This document shows, one piece after another, positions 19,708 to 25,095 of a DNA stretch of 64,000 nucleotides. Source of the DNA: Chitinophaga sp. Its GTDB lineage: Bacteria; Bacteroidota; Bacteroidia; Chitinophagales; Chitinophagaceae. The stretch spans positions 116,692 to 180,691 of the forward strand of contig NZ_JAGHZS010000003.1 in the NCBI RefSeq assembly GCF_017745275.1. Direction: 5' to 3'. Both the position numbers and the translations under genes were made by a program. Below the pieces are notes generated by a model, which saw nothing but the letters and a program-made list of their open reading frames with translations, was not told the DNA's origin and made no database searches. The stretch's first letter is position 1. Each line of letters begins with the position of its first letter.

Positions 19708-20103
19708 ATGTCATCGCGGATAGTTAAGCAGGTAATAGTGATGCGCAAAGATCTGAATATGCGCAAAGGTAAAATGATTGCACAGGGAGCGCATGCTTCT
19801 ATCGCGTTTCTGACGCGGCATGCTACCATTGATGGCCACACTTTACAAACTAACCTGAGAAATCCGGAAGAGGTATCAGAGTGGATGACAAAAGGGTTCA
19901 CCAAAATTTGTTTGTCGGTAGATTCGGAAGAGGACCTGGAGCGGGTATATCAACAGGCGGTGGAAGATGGGCTGAATGCCACGCTGATAACGGATTCGGG
20001 GTTAACGGAATTCGGTGGTGTGCCTACTAAAACCTGTTGCGCAATAGGCCCCAATCTAAATGAAGAAATAGACCGTATCACAAAGGATTTGAAATTACTT
20101 TAG
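19708..20103 (+). CDS. Peptidyl-tRNA hydrolase of the Pth2 type
   Basis: Pth2 enzymes release peptides from stalled peptidyl-tRNA. The family is standard in archaea and eukaryotes, while bacteria normally use the unrelated Pth. The 131-residue product matches Pth2 throughout: KQVIVMRKDLNMRKGKMIAQ carries the conserved Lys and Gly-Lys pair, GAHASIAF follows, and TKICLSVDSEEDL and the C-terminal TLITDSGLTEFGGVPTKTCC and AIGP segments hold the conserved Asp-Gly and Thr residues. An insertion around residues 38-58 (HTLQTNLRNPEEVSEWM) is also seen in bacterial members. Its stop overlaps the convergent ywbE-like gene by 4 nt. Confidence 0.88.
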   Translation: MSSRIVKQVIVMRKDLNMRKGKMIAQGAHASIAFLTRHATIDGHTLQTNLRNPEEVSEWMTKGFTKICLSVDSEEDLERVYQQAVEDGLNATLITDSGLTEFGGVPTKTCCAIGPNLNEEIDRITKDLKLL

Positions 20104-20309
20104 TCCTCGTCGCCTACTACGTCTGTTTCTACTACCCTGCCGATTTGTCCATCTTCCAAACGTACTTTAATACCACGGGAATGATAGGCAGCAGAGGTCA
20201 GTAAATCTTTCACGATGCCGTAGGTTTTTTTGCCACTGCGCTGGTCTTTTTTCAGGATGATAGCCACTTCCAGGCCAGGGTATATGTCTTTTCTGTATTG
20301 TCCGTCCAT
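20100..20309 (-). CDS. ywbE: YwbE family protein
   Basis: A 69-residue basic-acidic protein of the small YwbE family, recognised from the pattern YPGLEVAIILKKDQRSGKKT and GIKVRLEDGQIGRV, which form a small beta-rich domain. The function of the family is not established. The gene is convergent with the Pth2 gene and overlaps it by 4 nt, and it lies downstream of the slipin gene beyond a terminator, so it probably has its own promoter or depends on readthrough. Confidence 0.8.
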   Translation of the reverse strand: MDGQYRKDIYPGLEVAIILKKDQRSGKKTYGIVKDLLTSAAYHSRGIKVRLEDGQIGRVVETDVVGDED

Positions 20310-20344
20310 GGTGCAAAGCTAAAAAAAATCTGCTATAAATGGCT

Positions 20345-20374
20345 AAAGGCACTACCGTTACGGCAGTGCCTTTT
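20345..20374 (-). terminator. Terminator of the slipin gene
   Basis: AAAGGCACT (20345-20353) pairs with AGTGCCTTT (20365-20373), and CCG/CGG pair inside, immediately after the slipin stop codon on the minus strand. A-rich and T-rich flanks let it work in that direction. Confidence 0.75.
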
Positions 20375-20377
20375 CGC

Positions 20378-21472
20378 TTATTTAGGGATAAATATTTGCT
20401 TTAACTGATCAATGAGCACACCGTTTCCGCTTACGCTGATGTTATTGATTTTTTCTGCGATCTTTTCCACATATTCCATTTCCTTCAGCTTAAACAGCAT
20501 CGGGTTATCTTCCATCAGCTTGGCGGTATTCAGCAAGCTCCTGGTGCTGGCAGTTTCTTCTCTTCGCATGATAATGTTGGCCTGAGCCTTCTTTTCGGCC
20601 ACCAGTACCTGGTTCATGATTTCCTTCACATCACCTGGCAGGATGATATCTCTGATACCAAATCCGGCGATGGTAATGCCCAGGCTTTCGGCCTTGGCGC
20701 TAACAGCTTGTATGATGTGAGGAGCCAATGCATCCTTCTTTTCCAACAATTCATCAAAGGTCAGTGCCGCAATATATTCCCGCAAAGCCAGCTGGAAAAG
20801 GACGTAGAGCTGACGTTCGTGGTCCTTATTTTGGAGCACAGCTTTGTTGATATCAGCGATGCGATACTGCGCCCAGGCATTTATTCTCAGGGCAGCCTTG
20901 TCTTTGGTCAGGATTTCCTGTCCGTTGAGTTCGGCCTGCAATTGCCTGGTATCAATTTTAGATACCACGATGGAGATGTTATTCTTCCACCAGAAATAAA
21001 TGCCGGGATACAGGGTCATGGAATATTTTCCATCAACGAGCAGGATGGCCTGCTCGTGGCTGTCTACATTGAAGCTTCTCACAAATGGCGCTACCAGTCG
21101 GTGGCAAAGTGTGGACCGGTCAATGTTATCAGGGATAGCGATACCGGAAATATCTGCACGAACGAACTTATAGTCGATCATGTTTTTCCAGAAAGTATAT
21201 CTTCCGGCGGTTAATACCTGCTTCAGCAATCCATTTTCGTAATGTAAAACGATCTCTGTTTCGCCTACTTCCACCACGTGCAAAGCAGCGGTGATAGCGG
21301 CATCCTGCAGCAATATGTTTAATTCAACGGGGGCTACAAATGGTTTGGTGATATCAAAGATTTGTATGTCTTCATTGATCAGCCAGTGTCTTCCTTCCAG
21401 CAACATTCGCTGGTAAGCACCGTTCTTAAAAACCAAACCTCTTTCGTAGGCGTTGATAGTTACTCTTTTCAT
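20378..21472 (-). CDS. Slipin (SPFH/band 7 domain) protein
   Basis: A 364-residue slipin-family member. SPFH proteins form large membrane-associated rings, but this one has no N-terminal membrane segment: it begins MKRVTINAYERGLVFKNGAY. Residues ~1-110 are an extra N-terminal beta domain, and the SPFH domain spans ~130-300 (VDSHEQAILLVDGKYSMTLY, ALRINAWAQYRIADI, LTFDELLEKKDALAPHIIQA). A helical C-terminus follows (AEKKAQANIIMRREETASTR), ending in a hydrophobic tail. It is the only protein gene of reasonable size behind the tRNA-like array, in the same direction, with no terminator between them. Slipins have been reported near RNA-repair genes in other bacteria as far as I recall, but no RtcB, RtcA or Ro gene is here. 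Confidence 0.88.
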   Translation of the reverse strand: MKRVTINAYERGLVFKNGAYQRMLLEGRHWLINEDIQIFDITKPFVAPVELNILLQDAAITAALHVVEVGETEIVLHYENGLLKQVLTAGRYTFWKNMIDYKFVRADISGIAIPDNIDRSTLCHRLVAPFVRSFNVDSHEQAILLVDGKYSMTLYPGIYFWWKNNISIVVSKIDTRQLQAELNGQEILTKDKAALRINAWAQYRIADINKAVLQNKDHERQLYVLFQLALREYIAALTFDELLEKKDALAPHIIQAVSAKAESLGITIAGFGIRDIILPGDVKEIMNQVLVAEKKAQANIIMRREETASTRSLLNTAKLMEDNPMLFKLKEMEYVEKIAEKINNISVSGNGVLIDQLKQIFIPK

Positions 21473-21739
21473 TTTATGTTCATTTTTTGGGGTTCATTAA
21501 ATTAAAAAAGTCAGTGATGTTGCCCGTTCCGGCAATACGGAAACAGTTGTCAACCGGCGGTTAGTCATCAGTTAGGGCGGAAGTGCTAAGTGATGGTAAT
21601 AGCGCGGTGTATATACCTGTTTGCTGGTGTTGTCGCAACTGTTGCCACCTCCTTTTGAGGCAGCAGCAGGGCCTACAGCCCTGACTTTTTTTGTGTTGTT
21701 GTTTTTCAGTTTTTCAGACTGACTCCTGAAAGGGAGTTT
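21473..21739 (-). other. Structured leader between permuted tRNA and slipin
   Basis: This 267-nt stretch has no credible ORF but several hairpins on the minus strand. ACTCC-CTTTCA-GGAGT (21737-21722) resembles a tRNA-Glu anticodon arm with a six-base loop containing UUC. CAGT-CTGAAAA-ACTG follows, then CAGGGC-TGTAG-GCCCTG (21683-21667), CCTC-AAAA-GAGG-like pairing near 21650, and TTGCC-GGAACG-GGCAA near 21525. It probably forms the 5' untranslated region of the slipin gene. A Shine-Dalgarno-like AAAGGAGG near 21650 is not followed by a usable start codon. Confidence 0.45.
21667..21692 (+). terminator. Possible plus-strand terminator in the slipin leader
   Basis: CAGGGC (21667-21672) and GCCCTG (21678-21683) form a 6-bp stem with loop CTACA, followed by AC and seven T on the plus strand. 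No plus-strand gene precedes it, so it would end an antisense transcript if it is used at all. Confidence 0.35.
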
Positions 21740-21804
21740 TCTATTGCTCTACCGCTGAGCTACCGTTTTCAAGACGGATAGGATTCGAACCTAAGACCCA
21801 TAGA
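21740..21804 (-). tRNA. tRNA-like gene with permuted halves
   Basis: Read on the minus strand this 65-nt stretch holds every part of a tRNA except the anticodon loop, but with the 3' half first. The order is TCTAT (positions 39-43), GGGTC (variable), TTAGG-TTCGAAT-CCTAT (T arm), CCGTCTT (66-72), G (73), AAAACGG (1-7), TA (8-9), GCTC-AGCGGTA-GAGC (D arm), A (26), ATAGA (27-31). Pairing is 6/7 in the acceptor, 4/4 in the D stem, 5/5 in the anticodon stem and 4/5 in the T stem, and T8, A14, GG18-19 and TTC 54-56 are all present. No matching 5' half lies upstream. The ends fall in the anticodon loop, so no anticodon can be read. It could be a functional split/permuted tRNA, a tRNA mimic, or a remnant of tandem tRNAs. 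Confidence 0.5.
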
Positions 21805-21961
21805 TTATTTGGAGAGACTTGTGCCTTGGGCAACAGCATACAGCGTGTTACTACAGCTGCACTGCAGAGCTATTTAGAAGCCCTTGCCTGGTTTGCGTTC
21901 AACAGCATCAAATCTCTTCTTCCCGTGAGGGAAGCTTTTTAGTAAATGCTTTCCATTTACC
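21805..21961 (-). other. Structured spacer between tRNA-Phe and permuted tRNA
   Basis: No protein gene is visible. On the minus strand, just after tRNA-Phe, GTAAATG-GAAAG-CATTTAC forms a 7-bp hairpin, then CTTCCC-TCAC-GGGAAG a 6-bp one. A longer imperfect hairpin GTAACA...TGTTGC lies near 21848-21827. A D-arm-like piece TAGCTC with GCAGTGCAGC occurs near 21872 but does not complete a tRNA. Confidence 0.4.
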
Positions 21962-22036
21962 TGGTGGATGAAGCGGGACTCGAACCTGCACTGGCGGTGC
22001 TTCAAACCGCTGCTCTACCATTGGAGCTATTCATCC
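21962..22036 (-). tRNA. tRNA-Phe (GAA anticodon)
   Basis: The acceptor GGATGAA pairs 7/7 with TTCATCC, followed by A73 and an encoded CCA. The D arm is GCTC-CAATGGTA-GAGC. The anticodon stem GCGGT/ACCGC closes the loop TTGAAGC, giving anticodon GAA. The T arm GCAGG-TTCGAGT-CCCGC has one A-C mismatch, which is odd for a housekeeping tRNA. It is the only gene of this array with an encoded CCA. Confidence 0.88.
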
Positions 22037-22043
22037 ATTGTAG

Positions 22044-22129
22044 TGTGAGTAGCAGGATTCGAACCTGCTAAGCCCGTTAAGGCGATGGTTTTACAGACCA
22101 TTGCGACACTCCAGTTTCGCCGTACTCAC
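22044..22129 (-). tRNA. tRNA-Tyr (GTA anticodon), class II
   Basis: The acceptor GTGAGTA pairs 7/7 with TACTCAC, discriminator A, no encoded CCA. The anticodon stem ATGGT/ACCAT closes CTGTAAA, giving GTA. A long variable arm (CGCCTTAACGGGCTTA region) precedes the T arm GCAGG-TTCGAAT-CCTGC. The D stem is GCGA/TCGC. Position 8 appears to be C instead of the nearly universal T, so the core differs from a standard tRNA-Tyr. Confidence 0.85.
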
Positions 22130-22134
22130 GTGAT

Positions 22135-22420
22135 GGGTTAACAAACATTTCAATCAACTTTGTCAGGGAGAATGTTTTTTGGGGGTTAACATTTTCCTTA
22201 GGTCATCGTTGGGGTTAACACGCTTTCCGGGTTAACGATTTTTGCTTTTCTTTTGGGTTAACGCATTGCCGGGTTAACGTTTTCGTTTCTACGTTGGGGT
22301 TAATTCACTTTTTGGGTTAACTTTTTCCTGCTGTAGGGGTTAACGCGCTTTTCGGTTAACGTTTTTAGGGGTTTACACCTGTTTGGATGAACAAAAATTG
22401 GGTTAACAAACAGGGCTAAC
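22135..22420 (-). repeat. Degenerate array of 13 GGGTTAAC elements between tRNA-Tyr and tRNA-His
   Basis: GGGTTAAC or a one- to two-base variant starts at 22135, 22183, 22212, 22229, 22255, 22271, 22297, 22314, 22337, 22353, 22369, 22400 and 22413. In the middle the gaps alternate 17, 26, 16, 26, 17, 23 and 16, so pairs of elements form a tandem unit of about 42 bp. GTTAAC is self-complementary, so neighbouring copies about 16 nt apart can form 6-bp hairpins with 10-nt loops in RNA. The spacers differ between copies, so it is not a CRISPR (the unit is too short and partly overlapping in pattern). The strand is given as that of the flanking tRNAs. Confidence 0.8.
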
Positions 22421-22433
22421 AAACCTGGTTCTC

Positions 22434-22507
22434 GGGGTGCAGGCGGGGATCGAACCCTGGTCTTCCGGTTCACAGCCGGATATTCTAACCGTTGAACTAC
22501 ATGCACC
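22434..22507 (-). tRNA. tRNA-His (GTG anticodon), divergent
   Basis: The extra G-1 of tRNA-His is present (GGTGCATG start), T8 A9 follow, the D arm is GTTC-AACGGTTA-GAAT, and anticodon stem TCCGG/CCGGA closes CTGTGAA, giving GTG. The 3' side is irregular: the T stem CAGGG/CCCGC has two mismatches, and the acceptor pairs GTGCA/TGCAC but is disturbed next to the T stem, as if one base were lost. It is either a degraded copy or a specialised variant. Confidence 0.75.
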
Positions 22508-22518
22508 ATTTTACAAAG

Positions 22519-22591
22519 TTGACCCGACCGGACTCGAACCGGTAACCCGCTGCATATAAGGCAGACGCTCTCACCGTTGAGCTACGGGCCA
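22519..22591 (-). tRNA. tRNA-Ile (TAT anticodon)
   Basis: The acceptor TGGCCCG pairs with CGGGTCA (one G-T), discriminator A, no CCA. T8 A9, D arm GCTC-AACGGTGA-GAGC, and T arm ACCGG-TTCGAGT-CCGGT are canonical. The anticodon stem TCTGC/GCAGC has a terminal T-C mismatch and closes CTTATAT, giving anticodon TAT. Most bacteria read AUA with a lysidine-modified CAU tRNA, so an encoded UAU tRNA-Ile is unusual. It starts only 11 nt after the T run of an upstream terminator. Confidence 0.82.
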
Positions 22592-22602
22592 CTTTTAAGC
22601 AC

Positions 22603-22637
22603 AAAAAAAACCGGGCGTTTTTGACGACCGGTTTTTA
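22603..22637 (-). terminator. Intrinsic terminator / attenuator in front of the tRNA array
   Basis: On the minus strand ACCGG-T-CGT pairs with ACG-C-CCGGT around the loop CAAAA and is followed by eight T. It lies between a 37-codon ORF and tRNA-Ile, so transcription must read through it to reach the tRNAs. GGTCGT in its 5' arm (22629-22624) is complementary to ACGACC at 22682-22677 inside the small ORF, which could act as an antiterminator. Confidence 0.7.
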
Positions 22638-22657
22638 CGTTTTACATAAGCCATTAC

Positions 22658-22771
22658 TTATGTTCGTTGACACCAGGGTCGTTGATATTTTTTCTCATAG
22701 CTATACCATTTCGATAACAGTTGCCCGTTATGATTATTGGTAAATCGTATGCTATGAATCTGCGTTTGCAT
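22658..22771 (-). CDS. Possible 37-residue leader peptide or small protein
   Basis: ATG 22771 to TAA 22660 encodes a 37-residue basic peptide starting MQTQIHSIRFTNNHNG and ending RPWCQRT. Its stop is about 21 nt before the terminator stem. The codons include one ATA, two CAT, one TTT and three TAT, that is all four amino acids read by the downstream tRNAs. The coding region also folds: TCATAGC pairs with GCTATGA with ATAC/GTAT and ATTT/AAAT inside it. I know no homologue. It may be a leader peptide, a small protein, or chance coding in a structured RNA. Confidence 0.35.
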   Translation of the reverse strand: MQTQIHSIRFTNNHNGQLLSKWYSYEKKYQRPWCQRT

Positions 22772-22800
22772 GCTTGGTTTTTTTCGTTATAAATACAAAT

Positions 22801-22829
22801 AAAAAGCCCCGCAATCTCTTGCGGGGCTT
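22801..22829 (-). terminator. Intrinsic terminator / attenuator after first small ORF
   Basis: AAGCCCCGCAA pairs perfectly with TTGCGGGGCTT around loop GAGA on the minus strand, followed by five T, a textbook terminator. The same TTGCGGGGC also occurs earlier at 22883-22875, inside the upstream ORF, and could pair with the 5' arm of the terminator for 9 bp. That gives the mutually exclusive antiterminator/terminator layout of an attenuator. Confidence 0.8.
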
Positions 22830-22855
22830 GTGTTATATTGAATTCGTTTTTTCAA

Positions 22856-22948
22856 CTATTCTGTAGCATAACATGCCCCGCAACTTGTATAGTCTTCCCG
22901 CAGACTAAACCAGTTTTTTATTTGTATGTGAATTGTTGAGCGGTACAT
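22856..22948 (-). CDS. Possible 30-residue leader peptide or small protein
   Basis: ATG 22948 to TAG 22858 encodes a 30-residue peptide starting MYRSTIHIQIKNWFSLREDY and ending in SCGACYATE. A good promoter lies just upstream, with a start site expected about 17 nt before the ATG, and a terminator starts 27 nt after the stop. Codons include two ATA, one CAC, one TTT, one TAC and two TAT. The antiterminator copy TTGCGGGGC falls in the SCGA codons, so ribosome position could affect folding. The CGAC cysteine pair is suggestive but I recognise no family. Confidence 0.45.
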   Translation of the reverse strand: MYRSTIHIQIKNWFSLREDYTSCGACYATE

Positions 22949-22971
22949 GTTTTGTGATTTTTTTAACAGTG

Positions 22972-23004
22972 CAAAGATGGATATAATTTTTTAATATCTC
23001 CAAA
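22972..23004 (-). promoter_or_regulatory. Bacteroidetes-type promoter of the leader/tRNA/slipin unit
   Basis: On the minus strand TTTG (23004-23001) is followed after 21 nt by CATCTTTG (22979-22972). This matches the Bacteroidetes pattern TTTG, 19-21 nt, TAnnTTTG with one mismatch in the -7 box. It faces the first small ORF and is the only good promoter I see upstream of the tRNA-like array. Confidence 0.6.
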
Positions 23005-23499
23005 TTTTTTTGAAAAATATTTTTTAGCTAGATAAGTGGAGAGTGATTTTTTGGAGGGGAATAATGACCGTAAGGACCGCGAATTGTGGTCTGAGAGTAA
23101 ATGATAAATATAAATAATTATGTTGATAGTGTTTACCTTCTTTTCGGTAATAGTTAAAAGATTTATACTCAAAAACAAAGCGTAAATAGAAACTAAATAT
23201 GATCAGATTAACGACTCATTAACAACTTGTGCGATTTTATGATAAATACCCTTTCATAGTATGTTTCATGAATAATATTTACTCGCTCACTTTGATAATT
23301 AAATTATGTTAATGCTTCGGGTTGGATCATGAATTTTTTTTTCCTTTGTAAGCATAAAAAATTATTCATGAGGGTAACTGATTTTATTTATAGTTGTCAC
23401 AACATTCAACTGCATCGTATAGCCGTAGCATTTATAAATAAACCTGGTGTAATAATATTATCTGTTCCATCAACTATTGTTAATCAATTTTGAATATTT
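23005..23499. other. AT-rich intergenic region with an inverted repeat
   Basis: No credible gene is present. CATGAATAAT (23267-23276) and ATTATTCATG (23361-23370) form a perfect 10-bp inverted repeat 84 nt apart, and a third CATGAAT lies at 23328. The response-regulator promoter should be on the plus strand here, but I find no strong match to the consensus. Confidence 0.4.
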
Positions 23500-23895
23500 A
23501 TGAACATTCGCATCCTTCATGCAGATGACGATACCATTTTCTCCGGCATTGTAAAGAGAATATTACATCAAAGTAGCTTTGAGGTGTACAACGCTTATGA
23601 TGGAGAGGAAGCGTGGCAACTGTTTAATAAGCAAAGCTTCCATTATTGCTTATTGGATATTATGATGCCCAGGTTAAATGGGATAGACCTGGGAGAAAGA
23701 ATCCGGGAAGTGGATAAGCAAATGCCGATTTTTTATTTATCAGGAGAAGACCCCTCGTTGGTAGAAAGAGAGGTATTTGGTCGCGGGGGTGGCAATGGGT
23801 ATTTTAATAAAACATTTAATATCAGGCAGTTGTCGGATATTCTACAATATTACTTTACATCGCCGGTCACAATAAAAACGTATGAAATTCCCTGA
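23500..23895 (+). CDS. Response regulator receiver domain, 5' part of a split OmpR-type gene
   Basis: A 131-residue CheY-like receiver. The acidic pair is in HADDDT, the phosphorylation Asp in CLLDIMMPRLNG (near residue 53), Ser in YLSGED and Lys in GYFNKTFN, so the phosphorylation site is intact. It ends with the linker IKTYEIP then TGA. The DNA-binding half follows in the +1 frame and overlaps by 14 nt. If ribosomes slip +1 at CCC TGA, the join would read KTYEI-P-ESAFEYDEINYEL, which aligns well with the same linker in the intact regulator at 24273. No histidine kinase is nearby. Confidence 0.85.
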   Translation: MNIRILHADDDTIFSGIVKRILHQSSFEVYNAYDGEEAWQLFNKQSFHYCLLDIMMPRLNGIDLGERIREVDKQMPIFYLSGEDPSLVEREVFGRGGGNGYFNKTFNIRQLSDILQYYFTSPVTIKTYEIP

Positions 23896-24169
23896 ATCAG
23901 CATTTGAATACGATGAAATCAATTATGAGTTAGTAAGTCCGAAGATGAGAATTCCATTGTCTACCGACTATCATAATCTTATGATGTGCTTCCTTGCTAC
24001 ACCTAATAAAGTTGTTCCTATGGAGAACTTGTTAAAGGCTGTAGCAGGAGATAACAATAAATTGCGGGTATATATATCACACCTAAGAGAAAACTTTAGA
24101 TTAATGGAATCGTTGGTGGAAATAGAAAACAAGCATAATAAAGGCTATGTGTTGAAAGTGAAATTATAA
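23882..24169 (+). CDS. Winged-helix DNA-binding part of the split response regulator
   Basis: A 95-residue open frame matching the OmpR/PhoB-type effector domain: strands SAFEYDEINYELVSPKMRIP, then helices with NLMMCFLATPNKVVPMENLL, a recognition helix near NNKLRVYISHLRENFRL, and wing HNKGYVLKVKL. It can start from its own ATG at 23882 inside the receiver gene or be produced as a fusion by +1 frameshifting at 23890-23895. The same gene layout without a break follows at 24273. A recent frameshift mutation is the simplest alternative. Confidence 0.75.
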   Translation: MKFPESAFEYDEINYELVSPKMRIPLSTDYHNLMMCFLATPNKVVPMENLLKAVAGDNNKLRVYISHLRENFRLMESLVEIENKHNKGYVLKVKL

Positions 24170-24272
24170 TAAAGCTACGTTTCCCATAGGCACTTATGAT
24201 GCTACCTTACTAAATAAATCCTATTCTCTATCCCAAAATGAAAAACCGATTTTTCAATCAAAGTATACATAT

Positions 24273-24995
24273 ATGAAAATTCAAGGAAAGCGCAGTGATG
24301 CTAAAACTGTTCTGTACGCAGAGGACAATCCCATTAATGCCCGGATCATGAAATACGCTTTGGAGAAGGATGGAAACTATGAAGTGATAGTTGCTGAAAA
24401 CGGTATGGAAGCCTGGGATTACTTTAATAACAGATCTTTTGATGCTTGTTTACTGGATGTTCATATGCCTAAACTAGACGGTGTGGAATTAGGTGCAAAA
24501 ATACGTACCGTTGATGCCGTTATACCTATTTTGTTTATTTCCGGTGATGTTCATCTGGAAACTCAACTGAAGGGCTTTCAGATTGGAGGTGCTGATGACT
24601 ATTGTACCAAACCTATTGATATATCCTTACTGACCTTCCAGATGGAAGCTCTTATTCGCAGAGCAAAAGGGCAACAGGATGCGTGTGAAACCATTGTGCT
24701 GGATACTTATATTTTTAATCCCCATCTTGCCACGCTTACTTTTGATGGCATGTCCGTTTCACTGAGTGCCAATGAAGTAAGAGTGCTGAAATGTCTCGTA
24801 TCCAATAATAATAAAACCGTAGATAATGATTCCCTAAGGCAGCTGGTTTCCGGCACCGATAAACAGCGGGCATTGTATGCTACGATCGCGATGCTTCGAA
24901 CGCATTTCAAATATAGCAGCATTGTAGAAATTCTTACTGTACAACGCTCTGGATACTTACTGTCTATACCGAAAGAAAGCATCCGATATTTTTAA
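24273..24995 (+). CDS. OmpR-family response regulator
   Basis: A 240-residue two-domain regulator. The receiver has YAEDNP (acidic pair), CLLDVHMPKLDG (phosphorylated Asp near residue 63), FISGD and DDYCTKPIDI (Lys). The winged helix (about 145-235) has LSANEVRVLKCLVSNNNKTV and the wing VQRSGYLLSIP. It is a paralogue of the split pair just upstream, with 103 nt between them. No sensor kinase gene is in the window, so both look like orphan regulators. Target genes are unknown. Confidence 0.9.
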   Translation: MKIQGKRSDAKTVLYAEDNPINARIMKYALEKDGNYEVIVAENGMEAWDYFNNRSFDACLLDVHMPKLDGVELGAKIRTVDAVIPILFISGDVHLETQLKGFQIGGADDYCTKPIDISLLTFQMEALIRRAKGQQDACETIVLDTYIFNPHLATLTFDGMSVSLSANEVRVLKCLVSNNNKTVDNDSLRQLVSGTDKQRALYATIAMLRTHFKYSSIVEILTVQRSGYLLSIPKESIRYF

Positions 24996-25095
24996 TGCTT
25001 AGTTCGTTTTCCTCATCAAATATTTTCTTATATTCGATACCTGTTTAGTAAACCCAAAAGAGAGTGTTAACCATATTTTAAAAAACTCAAAACCA

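Noticed and set aside
21740..21804. Two-piece (permuted) tmRNA
   Set aside because: The D arm is a full tRNA D arm, there is no alanine-type acceptor and no tag reading frame or CCA; it fits a tRNA better.
21673..21960. A natural group I intron in permuted intron-exon form around the tRNA halves
   Set aside because: No P7-type conserved core or U-G splice-site pattern could be recognised in the flanks, and the 5' half does not end in U.
22135..22420. CRISPR array
   Set aside because: The repeated core is only 8 bp, spacing alternates 16 and 26 nt, and no cas genes are present.
22300..22509. 69-residue minus-strand ORF across tRNA-His
   Set aside because: It overlaps the tRNA and the GGGTTAAC array and its composition is explained by them.
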